Below, one piece after another: positions 21,751 through 29,559 of a stretch of DNA of 40,781 nt. The translations under genes and the position numbers were made by a program. The notes beneath the pieces were generated by a model. It saw nothing but the letters and a program-made list of their open reading frames with translations, was not told the origin of the DNA and searched no databases. How positions within the stretch are numbered: position 1 is the stretch's first letter; every line of letters begins with the position of its first letter. This DNA comes from an uncultured Clostridia bacterium (GTDB taxonomy: Bacteria; Bacillota; Clostridia; Oscillospirales; Acutalibacteraceae): assembly GCA_944376265.1 (NCBI GenBank), contig CALWCD010000014.1, positions 1 to 40,781 on the forward strand, in the 5' to 3' direction.

Positions 21751-22527
21751 ATGGACCAGGCCCGTTTCTCAGAAGCCTGCCGGTGGGCCCTGTCCCAGGA
21801 GGCGGGGCGGCAGGGCATTGGCACCTTGGGGGAAAAGACGCTGCACAGCGCGGTGAAATACTATTTTCAGCCGGACCCGGGAAAGCGTGAGGTGAAGCTG
21901 GGCCCCTATTGGGCGGACGCGGTCACAGAGGAGGGCGTCCTGGAAATCCAGACTGCATCCTTTCACCGGCTGCGGCCCAAGCTGGAGTACCTGCTGCCTC
22001 AGCAGGCTGTGACGGTGGTGTACCCTGTGGCGGCCCGCAAGACCCTGGTCTGGGTTACGGAGGAGGGGGAGACCACCCCGCCCCGGAAAAGTCCGTTAAA
22101 GCCCACCCAGGGCCAGGTCCTTTGGGAGCTGTACCAGGTTCGGGACCTGCTTGCCCACCCCAATCTGCGGCTGTGCGTCCTGCTGCTGGAGGTGGAGGAA
22201 TACCGCCTTCTCAACGGCTGGAGCAAAGACAAAAAGCGGGGCGCCACCCGCTTTGAACGTATGCCCCTCTCCCTGCTGGGGGAAGTGTGGGTCCATGGTC
22301 CTGAGGAATACGGCAGGCTGCTGCCGGAGGGGCTTCCCCGCCTGTTCACTTCCCGGGAACTGGGAAAGGCGGTGGGGCTGCCTCCGAAAAAGGCCACCCT
22401 TGCCGCCAATGTGCTGCGGAACCTGGGTGCCATCCGCCAGGAGGGGAAGCGGGGCAACGCCTATTTGTATACGGTTTCGGAACCAGGCAATGGGCCTGTG
22501 CCGGAAACACGTGAAGCGCCTGTTTGA
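21751..22527 (+). CDS. Uncharacterised protein with possible PD-(D/E)XK-like core
   Basis: A 258-residue soluble protein of a family often seen as hypothetical in Clostridia. It starts 1 base after the amidohydrolase stop with no clear ribosome site, which suggests translational coupling. The region around residues 25-70 (G-T-L-G-E-K-T-L-H-S-A-V-K, then Y-W-A-D-A-V and G-V-L-E-I-Q-T) resembles a nuclease core with E28, D56 and E65-x-Q67. Later segments are K-K-R-G-A-T-R-F-E-R and a C-terminal winged-helix-like part (L-G-K-A-V-G-L-P-P-K-K-A-T-L-A-A-N-V-L-R-N-L-G-A-I). Nuclease activity is only a hypothesis. It shares the queH operon, but no functional link to queuosine is evident. Confidence 0.72.
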   Translation: MDQARFSEACRWALSQEAGRQGIGTLGEKTLHSAVKYYFQPDPGKREVKLGPYWADAVTEEGVLEIQTASFHRLRPKLEYLLPQQAVTVVYPVAARKTLVWVTEEGETTPPRKSPLKPTQGQVLWELYQVRDLLAHPNLRLCVLLLEVEEYRLLNGWSKDKKRGATRFERMPLSLLGEVWVHGPEEYGRLLPEGLPRLFTSRELGKAVGLPPKKATLAANVLRNLGAIRQEGKRGNAYLYTVSEPGNGPVPETREAPV

Positions 22528-22555
22528 GAGCGCTGGAAAAAGGAGATTGAACTGT

Positions 22556-23698
22556 ATGACATTGTACCTAGAAGTGGTGTGGCAGGCGGTGATGGTGTTT
22601 CCCTTCGCTGCCGCGCTGATCGCCCTGCCTTTTCTCATTCACCATTACAGGAAGTATGGCAGCATGACCTTTGCCCGTTTCTTCCTGGCCTACTCTTTTG
22701 TGCTGTACGGCCTCTGCGCCTATTTCCTGGTGATTCTCCCCCTGCCCAGCAGGGAGGCGGTGGCCCAGATGACGGGGCCCAGCACTCAGCTTGTGCCCTT
22801 CAGCTTTTTTCGGGATCTGACCAAGGAGACCTGTTTTTCCTGGAACGATCCCTCCACCTACCTGCCCTCGATGCTGAGCACCTTCACCCTGCAGTTTCTG
22901 TTCAACATTGCCCTGCTGGGTCCCTTGGGGTTTTACCTGCGCTACTATTTCCGCCGGAACATGCTCTTCACGGTGCTGATCTCCCTGGGGGTCAGCCTGT
23001 TTTTTGAGCTCACTCAGCTTTCGGGGCTGTACGGGTTTTACCCCAGGGCCTACCGCCTGTTTGACGTGGACGACCTGCTGTGCAACACCTTGGGAGGCTT
23101 TTTGGGGTATGTGGTCACCGGGCCCCTTCTCAAGGTTCTTCCCAACCGTGACCAGATCGACCAGCGGTCGTACCAAAAGGGGGAACGGGTCACTTTTACC
23201 CGGCGGGGATTGTCCTACCTGGTGGACCTGTTTTTTCTCTCCCTGGTGTGGGCCGTTGTGGGGAGCGTTCTCCCCTGGGGCGGCCTTTCTTTCCCGGCGG
23301 CTTACCTGATCTATTTCGGGCTGTTTCAGTGGGCCTGCGGCGGAAAGAGCCTGGGAAAGCGCCTGACCAAAATCTGCGTGGTAAACGGGGACGGCACCCG
23401 GGTGCTCCTGTGGCGCTGTTTGCTGCGCTATGGGATCTTGGCCGCCCTGTTGGAGGGCTACTGGGCGGTGGCCTGGCTGTTTTCCACAGCCTCGTCCCTG
23501 GCCTTCGGGTCGGAATTCCTGGCGTTGTTCCTGGTGAGCCTTTGGTTTTTGGCGGGGATGTTCTGCCTCTTGCTGGAGACAGTGCTGAACCGCTCTTCCC
23601 ATTCGGGCAGGGACTACCTGTACGGTAGGCTTTCCGGGACCCGTATGGCCAGTACGGTGCTGCGTCAGCCGGATCCGGTGCCCGTGAACCAACCGTGA
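22556..23698 (+). CDS. VanZ-RDD domain fusion membrane protein
   Basis: A 380-residue membrane protein. The N-terminal half (about 1-190) is VanZ-like: five helices with N-I-A-L-L-G-P-L-G-F-Y-L near the middle, F-F-E-L-T-Q-L and F-D-V-D-D-L-L-C-N-T-L-G-G-F-L-G-Y. The C-terminal half (about 205-360) is an RDD domain with R-R-G-L-S-Y-L-V-D-L at its start and G-K-S-L-G-K-R-L-T-K-I-C-V-V. The RDD name motif is partly changed (L-V-D-L, where R-x-x-A-x-x-x-D is usual). VanZ proteins relate to glycopeptide or lipoglycopeptide tolerance in some species; the role here is unknown. ATG 22556 follows AGGAG by 10 nt. Confidence 0.87.
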   Translation: MTLYLEVVWQAVMVFPFAAALIALPFLIHHYRKYGSMTFARFFLAYSFVLYGLCAYFLVILPLPSREAVAQMTGPSTQLVPFSFFRDLTKETCFSWNDPSTYLPSMLSTFTLQFLFNIALLGPLGFYLRYYFRRNMLFTVLISLGVSLFFELTQLSGLYGFYPRAYRLFDVDDLLCNTLGGFLGYVVTGPLLKVLPNRDQIDQRSYQKGERVTFTRRGLSYLVDLFFLSLVWAVVGSVLPWGGLSFPAAYLIYFGLFQWACGGKSLGKRLTKICVVNGDGTRVLLWRCLLRYGILAALLEGYWAVAWLFSTASSLAFGSEFLALFLVSLWFLAGMFCLLLETVLNRSSHSGRDYLYGRLSGTRMASTVLRQPDPVPVNQP

Positions 23699-23720
23699 CA
23701 AATGAAAGGAGAATGGCCAT

Positions 23721-23990
23721 ATGGAACGTCAGCTGGAGCTTCAGAAGTTTCACTATTTCGATGAGGGCAACACCTACGCGGGGCAGAAGACAAAGGACCC
23801 GGAAAAGGGGGTTCTGCTCCGGTACCTGGTGACTCCCGACAAGGACGCCGCCCTGCTGCGGGCCTACTGCTGGACAGAGGACCTTTGCTTTGACCGTGCC
23901 CAGAACAAGGAGGGCAGGGAGTACCCCCTTACCCAGGAGGGCCTGGACAAGGCTGTGGAATGGCTGGAAGGGGAATATGCCTCCCTGTAA
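23721..23990 (+). CDS. Hypothetical small acidic protein
   Basis: An 89-residue soluble, Glu/Asp/Lys-rich protein that I do not recognise. It has no signal peptide or membrane helix. Visible elements are an aromatic N-terminal stretch (F-H-Y-F-D-E-G-N-T-Y), a central L-L-R-Y-L-V-T-P-D-K-D and a C-terminal amphipathic helix (E-G-L-D-K-A-V-E-W-L-E-G-E-Y). AAAGGAG lies upstream of the ATG at good spacing, and codon use matches its neighbours, so it is a real gene. It is the last gene of the queH operon, 22 bases after the VanZ-RDD gene. Confidence 0.72.
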   Translation: MERQLELQKFHYFDEGNTYAGQKTKDPEKGVLLRYLVTPDKDAALLRAYCWTEDLCFDRAQNKEGREYPLTQEGLDKAVEWLEGEYASL

Positions 23991-23997
23991 AAAACGG

Positions 23998-24026
23998 TTG
24001 ACAAATTGGGTTTTGTTGGGTATCAT
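23998..24026 (+). promoter_or_regulatory. Promoter of the ABC importer operon
   Basis: -35 TTGACA (23998-24003), 17-nt spacer, -10 TATCAT (24021-24026). It is the only promoter visible before the importer genes, and terminator hairpins lie between it and the first start codon. Confidence 0.78.
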
Positions 24027-24032
24027 AGGAAA

Positions 24033-24184
24033 GCGTTTCAGCACATATCCGGCAGGAAGCCGGGAGCGCGCCCAAGGCGCAGTTTTTTGACCGACCCATA
24101 TACGCCAAGAGATACCAGGAAGGTGTCTGCTTTTCACCGAGGAAAAGCGGACGCCTTCTTTTTTTCTGGGAAAGGAGTCATCGC
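24033..24184 (+). promoter_or_regulatory. ABC importer leader with tandem hairpins (candidate riboswitch/attenuator)
   Basis: A leader of about 150 nt. It forms CCGGC/GCCGG (24049-24063) and GCGCC/GGCGC followed by AGTTTTTT (24068-24088, a weak terminator), has an unpaired middle with GCCAAGAGATACCAGG, and ends with a 17-bp terminator just before the ribosome site. I could not match it to TPP, SAM, cobalamin, NiCo, guanidine, purine or T-box consensus features from memory. Confidence 0.5.
24119..24165 (+). terminator. 17-bp leader terminator upstream of the ABC importer
   Basis: GAAGGTGTCTGCTTTTC (24119-24135) pairs fully with GAAAAGCGGACGCCTTC (24142-24158), with two G-T wobbles, a 6-nt loop and then T7. 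Only 5 nt separate it from the AAAGGAG of the first gene. Confidence 0.85.
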
Positions 24185-25813
24185 ATGAGAAAGTTCTTGT
24201 CTTTGCTGCTGGGGGCAGCCCTTCTGCTGGGGGCGTTTTCCGGGTGCGGCAGTCCCCGGGGAGAGGCCTCTTCCGTGGAGTCCGAAAGCTCCCTTCAGGA
24301 CGTGGACCAGTCCGCTTCGGTGGTCATCGCCATGGGGCCCACCTCCGAGCCGGAAGCCGGGTTCGATCCTGCCTATGGCTGGGGAGCGGGAGAACACGTC
24401 CACGAGCCCCTGATTCAGTCCACCCTGACCGTCACCAACACGGACCTGACCATCGGCTATGACCTGGCCACCGGGATTTCCTCCAGCGAGGACGGCCTTA
24501 CCTGGACTGTCACCATCCGGGAGGACGTTCGGTTCACCGACGGGGAACCCCTTACCGCGGAGGACGTGGCCTTCACCTACAACACGGTCAAAGCCACCAG
24601 TTCCGTCAACGATTTCACCATGCTGGACCATGCGGAGGCTGCCGACAGCGCCACAGTGGTGTTCCACATGACCAGGCCCTTTTCCATTTGGCCCTACACC
24701 ATGGCCATTGTGGGCATTGTCCCGGAACACGCCTACGACAGCGCCACCTACGGCGGGGAGCCCATCGGTTCGGGGCGCTACATGTTGAAACAGTGGGACC
24801 GCGGCCAGCAGGTGATTTTAGAGGCCAACCCGGACTACTACGGGGAAGCGCCCGCCATGGATCGGGTGACCATCCTGTTCATGGAGGAGGACGCGGCCTT
24901 CCTGGCAGCTCAAGCCGGCCAGGTGGACGTGGCCTACACCTCCGCCACCTATTCCGGCCAGCTTCTGCCTGGCTACACCCTGGAGGCCTACGACAGTGTG
25001 GACAACCGGGGGATCAACCTGCCCACGGCCGCCGCCGGAGGAACCAATGAAAACGGTGTGGCCGTGGGCAACGACTTCACCAGCGACGTGCTGGTGCGCA
25101 GGGCCATCAACCTGGGGGTGGACCGGCAGGAGATGATCGACAACGTGCTCAACGGCTACGGCTCCCCGGCTTACAGCGTCTGTGACCAGATGCCCTGGTA
25201 CAATCTGGCGTCCCAGGTGGAGTACGACCCGGAAGGGGCGGCGGCCCTGCTGGAGGAGGCAGGCTGGCGCCTGGGAGAGGACGGCGTTCGGGAAAAGGAC
25301 GGGGTGAAGGCGGAACTGACTCTGCTGTATTCCAACGGGGATTCCGTCCGCCAGGCCCTCGCCGCGGAACTGGTGAACCAGCTGGGAGAGCTGGGCATCT
25401 CCTGCACCATGGAGGGGGTGGGATGGGACACCGCTTACGACCGGGCCCTTTCCACGCCGCTGATGTGGGGCTGGGGAGCCCACACTCCCATGGAGCTTTA
25501 CAACATCTACCACACCCAGGAGGATACCGGCACAGCGCTGTATTCCCCCTACGCCAACAGCACCGTGGACCAGCTGATGGAGGAAGCCCTTGCCTGCAGC
25601 GACCTGGAGGAGTCCTATGCCCTCTGGCAGCAGGCCCAGTGGAACGGCAGTACCGGCGTCACCCAGGAAGGGGACATTCCCTGGGTGTGGCTGGTGAATA
25701 TCGACCACCTGTACTGGGTTAGGGAGGGGCTCCAGGTGGCCCGGCAGAAGATCCATCCCCACGGCCACGGCTGGTCCCTGGTCAACAACGTGGACCAGTG
25801 GTCCTGGTCCTAA
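24185..25813 (+). CDS. ABC transporter substrate-binding lipoprotein, family 5 (oligopeptide/nickel type)
   Basis: A 542-residue extracytoplasmic solute-binding lipoprotein. The signal peptide ends in the lipobox A-F-S-G-C with C21 as the lipidated residue, followed by an acidic Ser-rich linker. The family 5 core is evident: Y-D-L-A-T-G-I-S-S-S-E-D-G-L-T-W-T, V-R-F-T-D-G-E-P-L-T-A-E-D-V-A-F-T and L-E-A-N-P-D-Y-Y-G-E-A-P. Family members bind peptides, nickel chelates or related ligands. His residues cluster at the start of the mature protein (G-E-H-V-H-E-P) and at the end (I-H-P-H-G-H-G-W). With the Nik-like gene order this suggests a metal or metal chelate, but that remains inference. AAAGGAG precedes the ATG. 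Confidence 0.92.
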   Translation: MRKFLSLLLGAALLLGAFSGCGSPRGEASSVESESSLQDVDQSASVVIAMGPTSEPEAGFDPAYGWGAGEHVHEPLIQSTLTVTNTDLTIGYDLATGISSSEDGLTWTVTIREDVRFTDGEPLTAEDVAFTYNTVKATSSVNDFTMLDHAEAADSATVVFHMTRPFSIWPYTMAIVGIVPEHAYDSATYGGEPIGSGRYMLKQWDRGQQVILEANPDYYGEAPAMDRVTILFMEEDAAFLAAQAGQVDVAYTSATYSGQLLPGYTLEAYDSVDNRGINLPTAAAGGTNENGVAVGNDFTSDVLVRRAINLGVDRQEMIDNVLNGYGSPAYSVCDQMPWYNLASQVEYDPEGAAALLEEAGWRLGEDGVREKDGVKAELTLLYSNGDSVRQALAAELVNQLGELGISCTMEGVGWDTAYDRALSTPLMWGWGAHTPMELYNIYHTQEDTGTALYSPYANSTVDQLMEEALACSDLEESYALWQQAQWNGSTGVTQEGDIPWVWLVNIDHLYWVREGLQVARQKIHPHGHGWSLVNNVDQWSWS

Positions 25814-25828
25814 AGGAGGAAGCGGCAC

Positions 25829-26821
25829 ATGAAACAAGCCCTGTTCTTCGCAGGGAAAAAAGCCTTCCGTGCGCTGCTGCTCCTGCTGGGAGTGAGTGTG
25901 GCTTCTTTCCTGCTGCTGTGCGCCTCCCCCCTGGACCCGCTGCGCACCAACGTGGGGCAGGCTGCCCTTGGCTCCATGAGCCAGGAACAGGTGGCCCAGC
26001 TGGAGGCCTACTGGGGGGCGGATCAGCCTCCGGTGGAGCGCTACTTAGGATGGCTGGCAGGGGCGGTGCGGGGAGACCTGGGCACGTCGCTGCTCTACCG
26101 CCAGCCGGTGCTCACCGTGATCGGCCAGCGGCTGGGCAGCTCCCTGTGGCTGCTCCTCACCGCCTGGGTGCTTTCCGGGGTCCTGGGGCTGGCTTTAGGA
26201 ATCACCGCAGGCGCCTTCCGGGGCCGCTGGCCGGACAAGCTGATCCGTGGCTGGTGCCTGGTGATTTCCAGCACACCTGCGTTCTGGCTGGCGCTGCTGT
26301 TCCTGCTGCTCTTCTCCGTGTGGCTGGGATGGCTTCCCATCGGCCTCTCCGTGCCTATCGGCGTGGAGGAGGAAGCCGTCACCCTGGCCGACCGGCTTCA
26401 GCACGCCCTGCTTCCCGCCCTCACCCTCAGTGTGACCGGCGTTTCCAACATTGCCCTCCACACACGGGAAAAGCTGGTGGATGTGCTGGGCAGCGACTAC
26501 ATCCTTCTGGCCCGGGCCCGGGGGGAGAGGGAGGGGGCCATTGTCCTGCGCCACGGCCTGCGGAATGTGGCCCTGCCCGCTCTCACGCTCCAGTTCGGTT
26601 CAGTGGGGGAGATCATCGGCGGTTCCGTGCTGGTGGAGCAGGTGTTCTCCTATCCCGGGCTGGGGCAGGCGGCGGTGACGGCGGGGCTTGGCAGCGATCT
26701 CCCCCTGCTGCTGGGGGTGACCCTGGTCACCTCCGGCCTGGTGTTCGGGGGAAACCTTCTGGCGGACCTGCTCTATGGGGTGATCGACCCCAGGATGAAG
26801 CGAGGGGAGGGGCGTCCATGA
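25829..26821 (+). CDS. ABC transporter permease (DppB/NikB type)
   Basis: A 330-residue inner-membrane permease with six predicted helices. The N-terminal segment has the usual long periplasmic loop (Y-W-G-A-D-Q-P-P-V-E-R-Y-L-G-W and G-D-L-G-T-S-L), and the coupling loop contains A-R-A-R-G-E-R-E-G-A-I-V-L-R-H-G-L-R-N. The end G-V-I-D-P-R-M-K-R is typical of DppB/NikB proteins. AGGAGG lies upstream at good spacing, 15 bases after the binding-protein gene. The last codons overlap the next start in an ATGA arrangement, indicating coupled translation of the two permeases. Confidence 0.93.
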   Translation: MKQALFFAGKKAFRALLLLLGVSVASFLLLCASPLDPLRTNVGQAALGSMSQEQVAQLEAYWGADQPPVERYLGWLAGAVRGDLGTSLLYRQPVLTVIGQRLGSSLWLLLTAWVLSGVLGLALGITAGAFRGRWPDKLIRGWCLVISSTPAFWLALLFLLLFSVWLGWLPIGLSVPIGVEEEAVTLADRLQHALLPALTLSVTGVSNIALHTREKLVDVLGSDYILLARARGEREGAIVLRHGLRNVALPALTLQFGSVGEIIGGSVLVEQVFSYPGLGQAAVTAGLGSDLPLLLGVTLVTSGLVFGGNLLADLLYGVIDPRMKRGEGRP

Positions 26822-27642
26822 AACGGGTAAACAGAAGGTTTTCCACCCTGCTTTTCCTGGGGATTGCCGCGGCCCTCCTTGGGGCGGTGACCCTTGCCGG
26901 CATCTGCTTGAAGGATGCCGCTCTGGTCACAGATTTTTCCCGGAAAGACCTGCCGCCCTGCCAGGGATTCCTCTTCGGCACCGACTGGATGGGGCGGGAC
27001 ATGTTCGCCCGGACCCTGGCGGGGCTGTCCCTGAGCATTCGGGTGGGGCTTCTCACGGCGGGGATCAGCGCCTGCGTGGCATTGGTTCTGGGGGTGCTTT
27101 CCGCGGCCTTCGGCGGCTGGGTGGACGCCCTGATCTCCTGGTGGATTGACCTGGTCATGGGCACTCCCCATATCTTGCTGGTGATCCTTCTGTCCATCGC
27201 CTGCGGCAAGGGGTTTACCGGTGTGGTGGTGGGCGTGGCTCTCAGCCATTGGACGTCCCTTGCCCGGGTGATCCGGGGAGAGGTGCTCCAGCTGAAAACC
27301 GCCCCCTATCTTCTGGCAGCCGAGAAGCTGGGCGTTTCCCGGTGGAACCGTGTGAAGCTCCACCTGCTGCCCCATCTGCTGCCCCAGTTTCTCACAGGCC
27401 TAATCCTCCTGTTCCCCCACGCTATCCTCCACGAGGCCAGCGTCACCTTCCTGGGGTTCGGGCTTTCCTCGGAGCAGCCCGCGGTAGGGGTCATTCTGTC
27501 GGAAAGCATGCGGTATCTCACCACGGGGAAGTGGTGGCTTGCCCTGTTCCCCGGGGCGGCTCTGGTGCTGGTGGTGGTGCTTTTCGCATTGCTGGGGGAG
27601 CGGGTCCGGCTTCTTCTGGACCCCGGCAGCGTTCATGAATAA
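26818..27642 (+). CDS. ABC transporter permease (DppC/NikC type)
   Basis: A 274-residue partner permease. An N-terminal helix is followed by F-G-T-D-W-M-G-R-D-M-F-A-R-T-L, the characteristic DppC/NikC sequence before the transmembrane core; the coupling loop has A-A-E-K-L-G-V-S-R-W-N-R-V-K-L-H-L-L-P-H, and E-A-S-V-T-F-L-G-F-G-L is the conserved late segment. The start overlaps the preceding stop (ATGA at 26818-26821), and GAGGGGAGG lies just upstream. The next gene, an ATPase, begins 10 bases after the stop. Confidence 0.93.
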   Translation: MKRVNRRFSTLLFLGIAAALLGAVTLAGICLKDAALVTDFSRKDLPPCQGFLFGTDWMGRDMFARTLAGLSLSIRVGLLTAGISACVALVLGVLSAAFGGWVDALISWWIDLVMGTPHILLVILLSIACGKGFTGVVVGVALSHWTSLARVIRGEVLQLKTAPYLLAAEKLGVSRWNRVKLHLLPHLLPQFLTGLILLFPHAILHEASVTFLGFGLSSEQPAVGVILSESMRYLTTGKWWLALFPGAALVLVVVLFALLGERVRLLLDPGSVHE

Positions 27643-27652
27643 GGAGGCAGTT

Positions 27653-28588
27653 ATGGAACCGATTCTGGAAATTCAGCACTTGTCCATCTCTTTTCACCAG
27701 TACGAGAAGGGGTTTGTCCAAAGGGAGCTCCCGGTGATCCGAGACCTTTCCCTCACCCTGGAACCGGGGGAGGTGACCGGGGTGCTGGGGGTCAGCGGGT
27801 CCGGGAAAAGCCTGCTGGCCCACGCCCTTCTGGACTTGCTGCCCTATAACAGCCGCAGGGAGGGGACCATCCTCTTCCAGGGGGAGCCCCTCACCTCCCA
27901 GCGGATACGGAAGCTGCGGGGAAAGGAGATCGTCCTGGTGCCCCAGGGGGTCACCTATCTGGACCCCTTGATGAAAGTGGGGCCCCAGCTTCGGAAAGGC
28001 CGTCGCGACCGGGGAGCCAGGGAGAAGGTCCGGTCCGCCTTGGCGCGCTACGGCCTGAAGGAGGCCGCGGCGGACCTGTACCCGTTCCAGCTTTCGGGAG
28101 GCATGGCCCGCCGGGTCCTTATGGCCTCCGCAGTGATGGACAGTCCCCGGCTTGTCATAGCGGACGAACCCACACCCGGCCTGGACGCCAAGGCCGCATC
28201 CAGGCTCCTGGGCCATTTTCGGGAGCTTGCTGCGGAAGGGGCGGCAGTGCTGTTTATCACCCACGACCTGGAACTGGCCCTGGCGGTGGCCCACCGTGTG
28301 GCGGTGTTTTACGCCGGGGAGACCGTGGAGATAGCCCGGGCCTCCGACTTTCCGGAGGGCAGGCTGCGCCACCCCTTTACCCAGGCTCTGTGGGATGCCC
28401 TGCCCCAAGGGGCCTTTCGCGCTATCCCCGGCGCCCAGCCCTACTCCGGGGAAGTGAAAGAGGGATGCCCCTTCCTGGCCCGGTGTCCTCATCCCGGAAA
28501 CGGGTGCGGCCAGGGAGAGCTGTCCCTGGTTCCCTGGAATGAGGGGATGGTCCGCTGCCTGTACCCCCACGGGGAGGTGATGGCATGA
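27653..28588 (+). CDS. ABC transporter ATP-binding protein (DppD/NikD type)
   Basis: A 311-residue ATPase. Walker A is G-V-S-G-S-G-K-S (46-53), the Q-loop V-L-V-P-Q-G, the signature L-S-G-G-M-A-R-R, Walker B L-V-I-A-D-E-P and the H-loop F-I-T-H-D. The C-terminal extension with C-P-F-L-A-R-C-P-H-P-G-N-G-C is the oligopeptide/nickel-type tail, which in this family carries cysteines and can hold a metal cluster. GGAGG lies 5 nt before ATG 27653. An in-frame ATG at 27635 overlaps the upstream stop region and is less likely. The stop overlaps the next start (ATGA). Confidence 0.93.
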   Translation: MEPILEIQHLSISFHQYEKGFVQRELPVIRDLSLTLEPGEVTGVLGVSGSGKSLLAHALLDLLPYNSRREGTILFQGEPLTSQRIRKLRGKEIVLVPQGVTYLDPLMKVGPQLRKGRRDRGAREKVRSALARYGLKEAAADLYPFQLSGGMARRVLMASAVMDSPRLVIADEPTPGLDAKAASRLLGHFRELAAEGAAVLFITHDLELALAVAHRVAVFYAGETVEIARASDFPEGRLRHPFTQALWDALPQGAFRAIPGAQPYSGEVKEGCPFLARCPHPGNGCGQGELSLVPWNEGMVRCLYPHGEVMA

Positions 28589-29187
28589 CCCTGGAAGGAA
28601 AGGACATCACCTTCGCATATGGGAAGGGAGCACCTGTGCTGGACCGGGTGAACATTTCCCTGAGCTCCGGGGAGCGGGTGGGCTTGTGGGCTCCCAGCGG
28701 CCGCGGAAAGACCACCCTGTGCCGGCTGTTGGCAGGGTATGAACGCCCCCGGAAGGGTCAGGTGCTGCTGGAGGGGCGGCCCCTGTTTCCCCATGAGGGG
28801 CCCTGCCCGGTGCAGATGGTGTGGCAGCATCCGGAAACCGTGCTGGACCCGCTTCTGCCCCTGGGACGTTCCCTGGAGGAAACCGGTCCCGCCGACCCGG
28901 GGCTTTTGGAGCAGCTCCACATTCGGAAAGAGTGGCTTCGCCGGTTCCCGGGGGAGCTTTCCGGCGGGGAGCTCCAGCGGTTCTGCCTGGCCCGGGCGCT
29001 GCAGCCCGCCACCCGGTTCCTTCTGTGTGATGAGATCACCGCCATGCTGGACCTTGTCACCCAGGCGCAGATCTGGGACTTTCTCCTGAGAGAGGCGGAA
29101 CGCCGGAGCCTGGGCTTGCTGGTGGTTTCTCACAGTCAGCCCCTGTTGGACCGGGTCTGTACCAGAAAGATCTCCCTGAAGGAATAA
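28585..29187 (+). CDS. ABC transporter ATP-binding protein, short (NikE-like)
   Basis: A 200-residue second ATPase, shorter than DppF/NikE because it ends soon after the H-loop and lacks the C-terminal extension. Walker A reads A-P-S-G-R-G-K-T (36-43), with Ala where the first Gly of G-x-x-x-x-G-K-T is usual. The other motifs are intact: signature L-S-G-G-E-L-Q-R, Walker B F-L-L-C-D-E, and V-V-S-H-S for the H-loop. It overlaps the preceding gene by 4 bases. It probably forms a heterodimer with the longer ATPase to power the two permeases. Confidence 0.88.
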   Translation: MTLEGKDITFAYGKGAPVLDRVNISLSSGERVGLWAPSGRGKTTLCRLLAGYERPRKGQVLLEGRPLFPHEGPCPVQMVWQHPETVLDPLLPLGRSLEETGPADPGLLEQLHIRKEWLRRFPGELSGGELQRFCLARALQPATRFLLCDEITAMLDLVTQAQIWDFLLREAERRSLGLLVVSHSQPLLDRVCTRKISLKE

Positions 29188-29260
29188 AAGTGGGGGCGTC
29201 ACGTAAAAGCAAAGGGAAATTGACCTTTGAAGTGGAAATACTGGCAATAAATTTATGGAA

Positions 29261-29300
29261 AAACAAGAGGCAGATGGGTAACCTGCCCCTTGTTTGCTGT
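29261..29300 (+). terminator. Probable terminator of the ABC importer operon
   Basis: AAACAAG (29261-29267) pairs with CTTGTTT (29289-29295) and GGCAG (29269-29273) with CTGCC (29283-29287), with one internal mismatch. Only GCTGTTTT follows, so it is moderate. The rest of 29188-29400 shows no gene: an open frame from 29190 lacks a ribosome site and any recognisable sequence. Confidence 0.55.
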
Positions 29301-29400
29301 TTTGGAACGCTTTCCCCGGGCGGTGTGGATTTCCTGTGCCCCTGGAAAACAGACCGGACTTTTCTTGGGAGAAACGGTTTTCCCTTTGAGAGGAGAAGGC

Positions 29401-29429
29401 TTGAAAAACCATGTGCGCTATGCTAAAAT
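29401..29429 (+). promoter_or_regulatory. Promoter of the 29560 gene and cimA
   Basis: -35 TTGAAA (29401-29406), 17-nt spacer, -10 TAAAAT (29424-29429) with TG at 29421-29422. Confidence 0.72.
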
Positions 29430-29463
29430 AATTGTACTTCCCTGAATGGGACCGTAGGGGGGA

Positions 29464-29529
29464 GCAGGCTTGAGAGGGAAACGGCCTGCGGAGGGTATTG
29501 CGCGGCGGCGGGAAAGAGCCGCCTTTTTT
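29464..29529 (+). terminator. Leader hairpin and terminator before the 29560 gene
   Basis: A first hairpin GCAGGC/GCCTGC (29464-29489), then GGCGGC (29504-29509) / GCCGCC (29518-29523) with an 8-nt loop and T6. Both lie between the promoter at 29401 and the ATG at 29560, and no second promoter is seen after them. This suggests conditional read-through. Confidence 0.65.
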
Positions 29530-29559
29530 ACCATTCTAACTTTTTGAAGGAGCGACATT

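Noticed and set aside
24033-24184. Cobalamin or SAM riboswitch before the ABC importer
   Set aside because: Pieces such as GAAGCCGGGAG and CCAAGAGATACC look similar, but the full conserved cores are missing.
29190-29426. 78-codon frame after the ABC operon
   Set aside because: No ribosome site, overlaps a hairpin and the next promoter, composition unlike neighbouring genes.
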